Part shown: piece after piece, positions 17,674 to 25,559 of the stretch
Layout: each line of letters begins with the position of its first letter
Position numbering within the stretch: position 1 is the first letter of the stretch
NCBI RefSeq assembly: GCF_025567265.1
Contig: NZ_JAOQJW010000003.1
Coordinates: 1 to 64,000, forward strand
Source: Dorea_A amylophila
GTDB taxonomy: Bacteria; Bacillota; Clostridia; Lachnospirales; Lachnospiraceae
Direction of reading: 5' to 3'
DNA length: 64,000 nt
The notes under the pieces: generated by a model
Told to the model about the DNA's origin: nothing
The model's input: only the letters and a program-made list of their open reading frames with translations
Databases searched by the model: none
Program-made: the position numbers and the translations under genes

Positions 17674-17788
17674 AACTGCCACCCTTTCTCACATACCATT
17701 TTGCATGCCTCTTTCTTATGGTGTTAAGTATAGACTTTGATTCTTAAAATAACGGATATAGAATTCTAAAGATTTTTTAAAGACTTTT

Positions 17789-18412
17789 CTAAGAAGTGAA
17801 AAAGTTTCTTAATTTTTCAATCGCACTCTTCTCAATTCTTGATACATACGATCTGGAAATGCCGAGCATTGCTGCAATTTCCCGCTGTGTATATTCCTCT
17901 TCATTATACAGGCCGTACCGCAGCTTCAGTACCATTCGTTCTCTCTGAGACAATACCGATTCCACCTGCTGATACAGACGGATCACGTCTTCCTTACGTT
18001 CCAGTCTTCGGTAGACATCTTCTTCATTCATCTCAATCACATCAAATAATTGTATCTCATTGCCTTCCCGATCCGTTCCGATCGGTTCATACAAAGATAC
18101 TTCTTTTGAACTTTTTTTCTTACCTCTCAAGTACATCAATACTTCATTTTCGATGCACCTTGCTGCATACGATGCAAGCCTTGCGCTCTTATCCGGATCA
18201 AACGTTACAACAGCCTTCATAAGCCCGATGGTTCCGATCGACAGAAGGTCTTCCATCTCTTCCGGAGGCGGCTGGTACTTTTTCACGATATGTGCAACCA
18301 GACGCAGATTCCGTTCTATTAGAATGTGCTTTGCTTCCAGATCACCCTCTGTATATTTCTGCATATAGTACTTTTCTTCCGCTGCTGTCAATGGTTGGGG
18401 AAATGACTTCAA
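17789..18412 (-). CDS. sigK: Sporulation sigma factor SigK lacking a pro-sequence
   Basis: The late mother-cell sigma factor directing spore coat and maturation genes. Region 2 (ILIERNLRLVAHIVKKY, DLLSIGTIGLMKAV, YAARCIENEVLMYLR) and region 4 (TQREIAAMLGISRSYVSRIEKSAIEKL) are intact. The N-terminus KSFPQPLTAAEEKYY lines up with the mature end of B. subtilis SigK (AFPQPLSSSEEK). Translation starts at a TTG with AAGAGGTG seven bases upstream. An in-frame TAG lies 13 codons before it, with no ATG between, so no pro-peptide of the B. subtilis type can be encoded. The gene is uninterrupted (no skin element). C. difficile SigK is also known to lack a pro-sequence. Confidence 0.9.
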   Translation of the reverse strand: MKSFPQPLTAAEEKYYMQKYTEGDLEAKHILIERNLRLVAHIVKKYQPPPEEMEDLLSIGTIGLMKAVVTFDPDKSARLASYAARCIENEVLMYLRGKKKSSKEVSLYEPIGTDREGNEIQLFDVIEMNEEDVYRRLERKEDVIRLYQQVESVLSQRERMVLKLRYGLYNEEEYTQREIAAMLGISRSYVSRIEKSAIEKLRNFFTS

Positions 18413-18441
18413 GACAAAGCACCTCTTAGGCAGATTTATTA

Positions 18442-18469
18442 TATTCTATGCAAAAAGCAGTGATTCTGT
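18442..18469 (-). promoter_or_regulatory. Possible SigK/SigE-type promoter of sigK
   Basis: The minus strand reads AC (18468-18469), 17 bases, CATAGAATA (18442-18450), which fits the SigK consensus AC-N16/17-CATANNNTA; CATAGAAT also resembles the SigE -10. It overlaps the terminator of the upstream U32 gene. A TATAAT lies within the same stretch but has no -35 match at the right distance, so a housekeeping promoter cannot be excluded. Confidence 0.45.
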
Positions 18470-18501
18470 GCTTTTCCATTTTTGCACTGAATCACTGCTT
18501 T
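18454..18501 (-). terminator. Strong terminator after the U32 gene
   Basis: An 18-base arm pair (AAAGCAGTGATTCTGTGC / GCACTGAATCACTGCTTT, one mismatch) encloses a 12-base loop and is followed on the minus strand by TTTTTG. It ends the trmR-U32 unit. Confidence 0.92.
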
Positions 18502-18519
18502 CTCTGTTACTTGTCTGCC

Positions 18520-19758
18520 CTATTCCGTTACACCTTCCTGGCGTCTTAAAATATCATATACGGAAGCTTCTCCGCTTAATGCCACATACAGCACCTGCTT
18601 TGGATGCGGCGCACTCTCCTGCTCCTGCCCATCCTCATCTATGATCTTTTCCACCGTTACTTCTACGTTCTGTCCGTCCGGTTTCATAATCTCGACAGTC
18701 TCACCTACAGAGAACTTATTTCTCTGTTCGATGCGGTACATGCCATCTTTAATCCCGCCGATAATCCCAAGATAAGTGTACTCTTTGATATACGTGTTAC
18801 TATCGTAGATCTGGCTCTCGTCACCCGGTTTTCCAAAATAAAATCCTGTCGTAAACTGACGATACGTACAGTTCGAAATCTGATCCCTGTACCAAGGCAT
18901 ATTCGCCTCATATTTCTTCGGATTCTCCAGATAATCATCGATCGCCTTGCGGTAAGTTCTTGCAACCGTCGCCACATACAGAGCCGTCTTCATACGTCCC
19001 TCAATCTTAAAACTATCAATTCCCGCATCGATCATTTCCGGAATGTGTTCAATCATACACAGATCCTTGGAGTTGAAAATGTATGTTCCTCTTTCATTCT
19101 CATACACCGGCATATATTCGCCCGGTCTTGTCTCTTCTACCACGGAATATTTCCAACGGCACGGATGTGTACAGGCACCCTGATTGGCATCTCTTCCCGT
19201 AAAGAAATTGCTCAGCAGGCATCTTCCGGAATAAGAAATACACATTGCCCCATGGATAAAACTTTCAATCTCCATCTCTGCCGGGATATGCGCACGGATC
19301 TCTCTGATTTCTTTTAATGAAAGTTCTCTGGCTGTTACCACACGCTTTGCCCCCAGGTTCCACCAGAAGTTGAATGTTCCATAGTTCGTGTTATTTGCCT
19401 GTGTGCTGACATGTCTTTCTATCTCCGGACAGATTTCTTTTGCAAGCATGAAGATTGCCGGATCTGCAATGATCAGCGCATCCGGTCCGATCTCTTTTAG
19501 TTCTTTTAAATACTCTGCCGCACCTTCCAGGTCATCATTATGCGCAAGAATATTTACAGTGACATGGACTCTTGCTCCATGCTCATGCGCAAACTGCACG
19601 CCTTCTTTCATGTCTTCCATAGAGAAGTTCTTTGCCTTTGCACGAAGTCCAAATGCCTCTCCTCCGATATATACTGCATCTGCACCAAACATAACCGCAG
19701 TCTTCAACACTTCCAGACTGCTTGCAGGAATCAGTAATTCTGGATGTCTGTTTCTCAT
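18520..19758 (-). CDS. U32-family tRNA uridine hydroxylase (TrhP-like)
   Basis: U32 'peptidase' proteins of this type (YegQ/TrhP, YrrN-YrrO) make 5-hydroxyuridine at tRNA wobble position 34 using prephenate. The start is set at MRNRHPELLIPASSLEVLK, with AAGGAG ten bases upstream; the longer reading frame to 19845 adds an arginine-rich stretch translated from the preceding gene's coding region. Signature blocks are FGADAVYIGGEAFGLRA, ELSLKEIREI, the cysteine cluster HGAMCISYSGRCLLSNF...GACTHPCRW, and SFKIEGRMK. The 412-residue length matches one full U32 protein. It lies two bases from trmR, mirroring B. subtilis yrrMNO, here with a single U32 gene. Substrate assignment is inferred. Confidence 0.88.
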   Translation of the reverse strand: MRNRHPELLIPASSLEVLKTAVMFGADAVYIGGEAFGLRAKAKNFSMEDMKEGVQFAHEHGARVHVTVNILAHNDDLEGAAEYLKELKEIGPDALIIADPAIFMLAKEICPEIERHVSTQANNTNYGTFNFWWNLGAKRVVTARELSLKEIREIRAHIPAEMEIESFIHGAMCISYSGRCLLSNFFTGRDANQGACTHPCRWKYSVVEETRPGEYMPVYENERGTYIFNSKDLCMIEHIPEMIDAGIDSFKIEGRMKTALYVATVARTYRKAIDDYLENPKKYEANMPWYRDQISNCTYRQFTTGFYFGKPGDESQIYDSNTYIKEYTYLGIIGGIKDGMYRIEQRNKFSVGETVEIMKPDGQNVEVTVEKIIDEDGQEQESAPHPKQVLYVALSGEASVYDILRRQEGVTE

Positions 19759-19759
19759 C

Positions 19760-20425
19760 TTATCGATTCTCCTTCTCCTCTTTTTTCTTCTTGATACTGA
19801 GTGCCACACCATCACCCAACGGGATGATCGATGTCTCCAGCACATTGCTGTGCTTTAATTCATAGAGGTAATCCCGCATACGGCTGTGGATGGTACGGTT
19901 CCGCCTCTCTACCGCAAATCTGGATTCTATGATATCCCCATCCTGTAATACGTTGTCTGACATCAGGATACCTCCATCCGAAAGCAGTCTTACTGCCTCC
20001 GGCATATAATGGATATACTGTCCCTTGGCCGCATCCATAAAGATAAAATCATACGGACCTTCCAGGGTCTTCATCACTTCCAGGGCATCCCCTTCGATCA
20101 GCGTGATCTGTTCTTCTTTCCCCGCCCGCTTAAAGTTGTTTCGCGCAATCGGGATTCTTTTTTCATAGTTTTCTATTGTTGTGATACGGCTTCCTTCCGG
20201 AAGATATTCACTCATTAAGATTGCCGAAAATCCGACTGCTGTGCCCACCTCCAGCACTCTGGCCGGGCGGTTCATTAACATCATTACCTTTAAGAAGCTC
20301 TGGGTTTCTTTGCGGATGATCGGTACGAAACTTTCCAATGCTTCCTGTTCGATTGCCTCTATCACAGGATTCTCCGGACGTTCCAACGACCGGATGTATG
20401 TAACCATACGTTCATCTACGATCAT
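19760..20425 (-). CDS. trmR: tRNA 5-hydroxyuridine methyltransferase TrmR (YrrM)
   Basis: A class I SAM-dependent O-methyltransferase that in B. subtilis converts ho5U34 to mo5U34 in tRNA. Visible motifs are VLEVGTAVGFSAILMSEYLP (SAM motif I), ITTIENYEKRIPIARNNF (motif II), GPYDFIFMDAAKGQYIHY (metal/SAM) and GGILMSDNVLQDG. The 221-residue length and the COMT-like metal-dependent pattern fit YrrM. AGAGGT precedes the ATG. The next gene on the same strand is the U32 hydroxylase, which would make its substrate; that neighbour is the main reason for choosing TrmR over a generic catechol-type methyltransferase. Confidence 0.88.
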   Translation of the reverse strand: MIVDERMVTYIRSLERPENPVIEAIEQEALESFVPIIRKETQSFLKVMMLMNRPARVLEVGTAVGFSAILMSEYLPEGSRITTIENYEKRIPIARNNFKRAGKEEQITLIEGDALEVMKTLEGPYDFIFMDAAKGQYIHYMPEAVRLLSDGGILMSDNVLQDGDIIESRFAVERRNRTIHSRMRDYLYELKHSNVLETSIIPLGDGVALSIKKKKEEKENR

Positions 20426-20499
20426 AGTATCTCTACCTCTGTTCTAACTGTTTATACCTGTTCTTTCCTGCAGTTTCTCTTAGGATTCTACAAGGAAAC

Positions 20500-20572
20500 G
20501 AGCCGTACACTGTACAAAACCAGCCTCACACACTGTGTCGGAAGGCGCCGGTTTCGTACTATGTGGCGGCTC
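20500..20572 (-). terminator. Large imperfect hairpin after RNase J
   Basis: GAGCCG-TACAC-TGTAC-AAAACC pairs imperfectly with GGTTTCGTAC-TATGTGGCGGCTC around an inner GC-rich stem. On the minus strand it is followed by TTTCCTT, a weak T-run, and on the plus side by TTTTTTT, so it looks like a bidirectional or partial terminator between RNase J and trmR. Confidence 0.55.
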
Positions 20573-20585
20573 ATTTTTTTCTTTT

Positions 20586-22253
20586 TTATACGTCCATAAT
20601 GATCGGGAGGATCATTGGTCTTCTCTTGGTACGTTTCCAAATGAAATCGTTCATCGTATCACGTATCACAAGCTTGATCTTACTCCAGTCTGCGTTGCGC
20701 TGATGTGTCAGACAATCCTCCACTGCATCTGTAAGGACTTTTCTTGCCTCTTCCATCAGGCTTTCGGACTCTCTTACATAGACGAATCCACGCGATACAA
20801 TATCCGGACCTGCAAGAAGCTGATTGCTTCCTTTTTCCAGTGTCAGTACAACAATCATAATACCGTCTTCCGCCAGATGCTGTCTGTCACGAAGAACAAT
20901 ATTTCCTACATCTCCTACACCAAGTCCGTCTACCAGAATCTCTCCTGTGTGTACATTGTCTACTACTTTTGCTTCCTTCTCACTGACTTCCAGAACATTA
21001 CCGGATTTCAGGATGAAAATATTATCTTTTGGAATGCCAAGCATTCTGGCAATTCCCGCATTTGCTTTGAGGTGACGGTATTCTCCGTGAACCGGGATCG
21101 CATATTTCGGTTTTACCAGAGAATAGATCAGTTTCAGTTCTTCCTGACATGCATGACCGGATACATGTGCATCCTGGAAGATGACATTCGCTCCCTTAGC
21201 TGTCAGTTCATTGATTACCTTGGATACAGACTTTTCATTTCCAGGGATCGGATTCGAACTGAAGATGATCGTATCACCAGGCATGATCGTTACTTTCTTA
21301 TGCACATCTGCTGCCATACGCGACAGAGCTGCCATAGATTCTCCCTGGCTTCCGGTTGTGATCAGAACGGTCTTCTCCGGCGGATAATTCTTAAGCTGAT
21401 CGATCTCGATCAATGTCTTATCCGGAACATTTAAGTATCCCAGTTCCTGTGCAACCTGGATGATGTTCACCATGCTTCGTCCCTCTACGACCACCTTACG
21501 GTCATATTTACATGCCGTATTGATGATCTGCTGTACACGGTCTACATTTGACGCAAATGTTGCAATGATAATTCTGGTATCTTTATGCTCTGCAAAAACA
21601 TGATCAAATGTGATACCTACTGTACGCTCTGACTGTGTAAATCCTGGTCTCTCGGCATTGGTACTATCTGACATCAGTGCCAGTACGCCTTTCTTGCCGA
21701 TCTCTGCAAATCTCTGCAGATCGATCGCATCACCATATACCGGTGTATAATCTACTTTAAAGTCTCCTGTATGCACAACAATACCGGCCGGTGAATAGAT
21801 TGCCAGTGCTGCCGCATCCTGAATACTGTGGTTTGTCTTAATAAATTCGATACGGAACTGTCCCAGATTGATCGACTGTCCGTGTCTGACAACTTTTCTT
21901 CTTGTACTGCGGAGCAGATTGTGTTCCGTCAGCTTTTTCTCAATGATTCCCATCGTAAGCTTTGTCGCATAGATAGGAAGATTCAGTTCTCTTAATACAT
22001 AAGGAAGTGCACCGATATGGTCCTCATGTCCATGAGTGATTACAAATCCTTTTACTTTCTGAATGTTATCTTTCAGGTAGGTGACATCCGGAATGACCAG
22101 GTCGATTCCGAGCATATCCTCCTCCGGGAAAGATAATCCGCAGTCTACAACAATAATACTGTCTTCATACTCAAAAGCTGTGATGTTCATTCCGATCTTT
22201 TCCAGACCTCCGAGTGGAATGATACGCATTTTTCCATTGTTTTCTCTTTTCAA
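20586..22253 (-). CDS. rnjA: Ribonuclease J
   Basis: A metallo-beta-lactamase/beta-CASP ribonuclease with endo- and 5'-3' exonuclease activity that matures and decays RNA. The zinc motif ITHGHEDHIG (H74, H76, D78, H79) is intact, as are SDSTNAERPGFTQSE, the beta-CASP region and HVSGHACQEELKL. The 555-residue length is standard. Translation starts at a TTG with GGAGGTG just upstream. The gene follows fur in the ireB-ruvX-DUF1292-fur-RNase J order common in Lachnospiraceae. Whether it is the J1 or J2 orthologue cannot be told here; rnjA is the usual name when one copy is present. Confidence 0.95.
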   Translation of the reverse strand: MKRENNGKMRIIPLGGLEKIGMNITAFEYEDSIIVVDCGLSFPEEDMLGIDLVIPDVTYLKDNIQKVKGFVITHGHEDHIGALPYVLRELNLPIYATKLTMGIIEKKLTEHNLLRSTRRKVVRHGQSINLGQFRIEFIKTNHSIQDAAALAIYSPAGIVVHTGDFKVDYTPVYGDAIDLQRFAEIGKKGVLALMSDSTNAERPGFTQSERTVGITFDHVFAEHKDTRIIIATFASNVDRVQQIINTACKYDRKVVVEGRSMVNIIQVAQELGYLNVPDKTLIEIDQLKNYPPEKTVLITTGSQGESMAALSRMAADVHKKVTIMPGDTIIFSSNPIPGNEKSVSKVINELTAKGANVIFQDAHVSGHACQEELKLIYSLVKPKYAIPVHGEYRHLKANAGIARMLGIPKDNIFILKSGNVLEVSEKEAKVVDNVHTGEILVDGLGVGDVGNIVLRDRQHLAEDGIMIVVLTLEKGSNQLLAGPDIVSRGFVYVRESESLMEEARKVLTDAVEDCLTHQRNADWSKIKLVIRDTMNDFIWKRTKRRPMILPIIMDV

Positions 22254-22279
22254 AATTACACCTCCACGTGTTTACCGCA

Positions 22280-22741
22280 CTACTTTTTTCTGCCTCTTTT
22301 TTGGCACTCCCTGCACTGTCCATAGAACTTTAATTCGTGGTCTAACACATGAAATCCCGTGGTATCTTCGATCTTATCTTCCAGATCTTCCAACAGATCA
22401 TCCTTAAACGGAAGAATCTTACCACATGTTCTGCATATCAGATGGTGATGATGATGTCTTTCTTCTCCATCAAAGAATTCTCCGATTTCATAACGTGCAC
22501 ATCCATCATCAAGACTGATACGATCCACCAATTGCATTTCCAGTAACAACTGCACTGTCCGGTATATAGTTGCCAGCCCAATCTCCGGATAATCTTCTCT
22601 TACTAATTCATAAATATCTTCTGCAGTCAGATGCTTATCGCGGTGATCTGCAAGGACCTCCAGTACCAGTATACGCTGGTTGGTAACTTTCAACCCCTTC
22701 TCTCTCAGCATTTCTTTAAACTTCTCTTTACTGATAGACAT
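22280..22741 (-). CDS. Fur/PerR-family metalloregulator
   Basis: A dimeric winged-helix repressor sensing iron, peroxide or zinc. The N-terminal DNA-binding domain (LKVTNQRILVLEVLADH...LTAEDIYELVRE...GLATIYRTVQLL) is followed by the metal-binding dimerisation domain with the HHHHHLICRTCG block. Structural zinc cysteines are C103/C106 and C143/C146. The 153-residue length is typical. It lies six bases beyond the DUF1292 gene and 26 before RNase J. It has the common Fur-like layout, but Fur, PerR and Zur cannot be separated safely by reading alone. Confidence 0.93.
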   Translation of the reverse strand: MSISKEKFKEMLREKGLKVTNQRILVLEVLADHRDKHLTAEDIYELVREDYPEIGLATIYRTVQLLLEMQLVDRISLDDGCARYEIGEFFDGEERHHHHHLICRTCGKILPFKDDLLEDLEDKIEDTTGFHVLDHELKFYGQCRECQKRGRKK

Positions 22742-22747
22742 TCCAAA

Positions 22748-23008
22748 CTACCTTTCAATCTCTACATCTTCAAGTAGTTCTTCAAATACTTTCAGAACAG
22801 CAGAAAGCTCTACATCATCCTCTACGATCTCGTATACGCTCTCTGACTGGCTCTCTCCTGATGTGTCTTTCAGAATCAGACATTCTGCATCATCTTCTTC
22901 CGAATCCGTCACCAGAATATATGACACACCACCAACTTTCGTCTGTTCAAGTACATAAAAATCTACTTCTTCATTCATCTCTTCGGACATGAATTTAATC
23001 TTTTCCAT
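22748..23008 (-). CDS. DUF1292 (YrzB-like) small acidic protein
   Basis: A conserved acidic protein of about 86 residues. Clostridial and Bacillus YrzB homologues occur in the same position after ireB and ruvX. The DUF1292 core is FYVLEQTKVGGVSYILVTDSEE...ECLILKDTS. I set the start at MEKIKFMSEE, nine bases after AGAGGT; a TTG two codons earlier is possible. Function is not established. The strongly negative surface and fixed neighbourhood suggest a role tied to the same cell-envelope or RNA module, but that is inference. Confidence 0.88.
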   Translation of the reverse strand: MEKIKFMSEEMNEEVDFYVLEQTKVGGVSYILVTDSEEDDAECLILKDTSGESQSESVYEIVEDDVELSAVLKVFEELLEDVEIER

Positions 23009-23022
23009 CTGCAATCTACCTC

Positions 23023-23463
23023 TTAATCCAGTGGCGTGTGTGCAAGTGAATCCAGATATCCCTGCAATATAAAAACAGCCGCAATCTTATCAATATATTT
23101 CTTACGGTCTTCACGCCTTACCTTATTCTCTATTAAAGTCCGTTCAGCTTCTACCGTGGTCAGACGCTCGTCCCACATCACGACCTCCAGGCCGGTCCGT
23201 CTTTTTAACATCTCACCAAATGCCATTGATTTTTCCGCACGATCTCCAATATCATTGTTCATATGCTTCGGAAGTCCGAGGACAATCTTCGTAACCTGAT
23301 ACTCTTCGATCAGTGCTTCGATACGCGCACAGGTCTTTCTGAGCTTGTTCTCGTCCTTTCTGCATATAGTCTCCACTCCCTGAGCAGTAATTCCCAACGG
23401 ATCACTGACAGCAACACCTACCGTCTTGGATCCATAGTCCAGTCCCATGATTCTCATAGTCAT
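23023..23463 (-). CDS. ruvX: Pre-16S rRNA nuclease / Holliday junction resolvase-like YqgF
   Basis: An RNase H-fold nuclease that in bacteria processes the 5' end of 16S rRNA. Characteristic blocks are IMGLDYGSKTVGVAVSD at the N-terminus, KIVLGLPKHMNNDIGDRAEK in the middle, and the catalytic MWDERLTTVEAER. The 147-residue form starts at an ATG that overlaps the ireB stop (TAATG), implying translational coupling; a GTG three codons earlier is the alternative. Second gene of the ireB operon. Confidence 0.93.
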   Translation of the reverse strand: MTMRIMGLDYGSKTVGVAVSDPLGITAQGVETICRKDENKLRKTCARIEALIEEYQVTKIVLGLPKHMNNDIGDRAEKSMAFGEMLKRRTGLEVVMWDERLTTVEAERTLIENKVRREDRKKYIDKIAAVFILQGYLDSLAHTPLD

Positions 23464-23726
23464 TATTTCCACTCATTATGCTCAATATACGTCTTGAGCA
23501 TCTCTTCTACCAGTTCATCTCTTTCCATCTTCATGATCAGACTTCTGGCTCCGTTATGGCTTGTGATATAAGTCGGATCGCCGGACATAATGTATCCTAC
23601 GATCTGATTTACCGGATTATATCCCTTTTCACTCAATGCCTTGTATACGATTTCCAGAATATCTTTTGCACTGATCTGCGGTCCACTTTCCACCTGGAAA
23701 AACTGGGTATTTGTCATATTTTTCAT
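23463..23726 (-). CDS. ireB: IreB-family regulatory phosphoprotein
   Basis: A small dimeric protein (UPF0297/YrzL) that in Enterococcus is phosphorylated by the PASTA kinase IreK and restrains cephalosporin resistance. The 87 residues contain the family core VYKALSEKGYNPVNQIVGYI and SGDPTYITSHNGAR, and a Thr-rich N-terminus (MTNTQFF) that includes the region phosphorylated in Enterococcus. GGAGG lies ten bases before the ATG. First gene of the cluster, with a good promoter whose -35 overlaps the mtaB stop codon. Confidence 0.95.
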   Translation of the reverse strand: MKNMTNTQFFQVESGPQISAKDILEIVYKALSEKGYNPVNQIVGYIMSGDPTYITSHNGARSLIMKMERDELVEEMLKTYIEHNEWK

Positions 23727-23758
23727 GTAATCACGTCCTCCAAAAATATTTCAATTTT

Positions 23759-23787
23759 ATTCTACATGATTAAATCTTAAATTTCAA
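23759..23787 (-). promoter_or_regulatory. Promoter of the ireB-ruvX-DUF1292-fur-rnjA cluster
   Basis: The minus strand shows TTGAAA (23782-23787), a 17-base spacer and TAGAAT (23759-23764). Each box matches the sigma-A consensus at five of six positions. The -35 overlaps the last codons of mtaB. Confidence 0.65.
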
Positions 23788-25112
23788 TGCAATATTTGTA
23801 ATTGGTTTTCAATTTCTACATTTACAAGCTGATTAATAAGATTATTCGGATTTTTTACACCAATTTTCACATATTCCTTTGTGTGACCAATCTGTAATTC
23901 TTCTCCGTTGCGTATAATTTTCTCTTCGATCAGAACTTCCTGCGTGGTTCCGATCAGTCTTTCTTCGTATGCGGCCTGTTTTCTATGGCTCAGTTCTATA
24001 AGTTCCGCACTTCTTACAGCCTTGATCTGATCCGGGACCTGGTCTTTCATTGCTGCGGCCTTCGTTCCTTCTCTTCTGGAATATTTGAAAATGTGTGTCT
24101 CGTAGAAATTCACTTTATCTACAAATGCTTTTGACTCGGCAAATTCTTCTTCCGTTTCTCCCGGGAATCCAACGATCACATCTGTTGTAAGTGCCGGGTT
24201 ACGGAAATACTTACGGAGCAGCCGGCATTTTTCGTAATACTCTTCTGCAGTGTATCTGCGGTTCATACGCTTCAGTGTTGCATTACATCCGCTCTGCAGT
24301 GACAGATGGAAATGCGGACACATCTTCGGAAGCTGCGCGATCGTCTGTACAAATTCCTTCGTGATGATTCTTGGTTCCAGTGATCCGAGGCGGATTCTTT
24401 CAATTCCATCTACTTCGTGGATCGCAAGGATCAGGGATAACAGATTGTCATCGCAGTCGATTCCATAGGAACTCAGGTGGATTCCCGTCAGTACCACTTC
24501 TTTGTATCCGTTGGCCGCCAATGTCTTTACTTCTTCAAGTACGCTGTCACGGCTTCTGCTTCTTACTCTTCCTCTTGCAAATGGAATAATACAGTAAGAA
24601 CAGAACTGGTTACATCCATCCTGTACCTTAATATACGCTCTCGTATGCTCTGCTGCCGTGCTTAAATGCAGATCTTCATACGCTTTTTCGTGATTGATAT
24701 CCAGAATCTCCTGATAGGTCTCTGCCGCTTTTTCCTGTTTTGCCGGTGTTCCGGCCTGGGCATCCTGATTTTTCTCTTTCTCATAATTTTCCAGGATCTC
24801 GACAATATTCTGCTTCTTGTTATTTCCGATGACAATATCGATTCCATCCGGGATGTCATCTTTTCTGGCCTGCACGTAACAGCCACAGGCAACGACAATC
24901 GAATCCGGATTCATCTTTCTTGCCCTGTGCAGCATCTGTCTGGATTTCCGGTCTGCCATATTTGTCACCGTACAGGTATTGATGATATACACATCTGCAC
25001 CTTCCTGAAACGGCACGATCTCATATCCGTGCTTTTCCAGCAGTTCCTGCATGGCTTCCGTCTCATACGCATTCACTTTGCACCCGAGATTATGCAATGC
25101 TACTTTCTTCAT
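23784..25112 (-). CDS. mtaB: tRNA t6A37 methylthiotransferase MtaB
   Basis: A radical-SAM enzyme adding a methylthio group to t6A37 in tRNAs reading ANN codons. The N-terminal cluster cysteines are C11 (HNLGCKVNAYE), C47 (NTCTVTN) and C76/C78 (ACGCYV). The radical-SAM motif is C167-xxx-C171-xx-C174 in GCNQFCSYCIIPFARG. A C-terminal TRAM-like domain follows. The start at MKKVALHNLGCK is chosen because AAGGAA lies nine bases upstream; a longer frame to 25139 adds nine residues from the leader. The 442-residue length is standard. Confidence 0.95.
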   Translation of the reverse strand: MKKVALHNLGCKVNAYETEAMQELLEKHGYEIVPFQEGADVYIINTCTVTNMADRKSRQMLHRARKMNPDSIVVACGCYVQARKDDIPDGIDIVIGNNKKQNIVEILENYEKEKNQDAQAGTPAKQEKAAETYQEILDINHEKAYEDLHLSTAAEHTRAYIKVQDGCNQFCSYCIIPFARGRVRSRSRDSVLEEVKTLAANGYKEVVLTGIHLSSYGIDCDDNLLSLILAIHEVDGIERIRLGSLEPRIITKEFVQTIAQLPKMCPHFHLSLQSGCNATLKRMNRRYTAEEYYEKCRLLRKYFRNPALTTDVIVGFPGETEEEFAESKAFVDKVNFYETHIFKYSRREGTKAAAMKDQVPDQIKAVRSAELIELSHRKQAAYEERLIGTTQEVLIEEKIIRNGEELQIGHTKEYVKIGVKNPNNLINQLVNVEIENQLQILH

Positions 25113-25188
25113 GTATCTGTTCCTTTCTTTTTTACACATTGTTGTAACTTCTAACGAAAATCTTCTGAATTCTTTGGCAATTTGTTTC

Positions 25189-25217
25189 TTGACTTTTCTT
25201 CGTCTGACTCTTAATAT
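25189..25217 (+). promoter_or_regulatory. Promoter of the HPr-like gene
   Basis: The plus strand shows TTGACT, a 17-base spacer and TAATAT, 38 bases upstream of the start codon. The -35 matches at five of six positions. Confidence 0.6.
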
Positions 25218-25255
25218 ATCTATAGAACAAGAAATGAATCAAGGAGGGTATTCCA

Positions 25256-25489
25256 ATGAAAACAGTAAAAATTTCTTTAAATTCAATTGACAAAGTAAAA
25301 TCATTTGTAAATGACATCACAAAATTTGATTATGATTTTGATCTTGTATCCGGAAGATATGTCATCGATGCGAAATCAATCATGGGAATCTTCAGCTTAG
25401 ATCTTTCTAAACCGATCGATCTGAACATCCACGCTGATGATAATGTAGATGAGATCATGACTATGTTAAAACCTTATCTTTGTGACTAA
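25256..25489 (+). CDS. Crh-like HPr-family protein without the phosphocarrier histidine
   Basis: A 77-residue protein with the HPr fold: the core DAKSIMGIFSLDLSKP aligns with AKSIMGVMSL of HPr, so S41 matches the regulatory Ser46 phosphorylated by HPr kinase. The GLHARPA segment that carries His15 in true HPr is replaced by SLNSIDKVKSFVN, with no histidine there. This pattern (Ser46 kept, His15 lost) defines Crh, a co-factor of CcpA in Bacillus, so a regulatory rather than sugar-transport role is likely. A perfect AAGGAGGG ribosome binding site and its own promoter and terminator show a single-gene plus-strand unit between mtaB and thiI. Confidence 0.8.
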   Translation: MKTVKISLNSIDKVKSFVNDITKFDYDFDLVSGRYVIDAKSIMGIFSLDLSKPIDLNIHADDNVDEIMTMLKPYLCD

Positions 25490-25524
25490 TCAGTAATCAA
25501 AAAGTAAATGATCTACTTAGAGAA

Positions 25525-25553
25525 AGGGCTGACCTGTTTAAGGGTTCAGCCCT
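25525..25553 (+). terminator. Terminator of the HPr-like gene, shared with thiI
   Basis: AGGGCTGA..CC pairs with GG..TTCAGCCCT around a seven-base loop, followed on the plus strand by CTTTTTTTATTTT. It overlaps the end of the convergent thiI unit and may act in both directions, though the minus-strand T-run is short. Confidence 0.88.
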
Positions 25554-25559
25554 CTTTTT

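Noticed and set aside
17789..18412. SigE in place of SigK
   Set aside because: The N-terminus and the VSLYEPIGTDREGNEIQL block match SigK better than SigE, and it lies without spoIIGA.
19759..19845. N-terminal extension of the U32 protein
   Set aside because: The extra 29 residues are Arg-rich and read through the trmR coding region in another frame; the ribosome binding site supports the shorter start.
20535..21434. 299-residue plus-strand frame opposite RNase J
   Set aside because: It lies antisense to a clearly conserved gene, has no good ribosome binding site, and its sequence is Cys/His/Phe-rich with no known motif.
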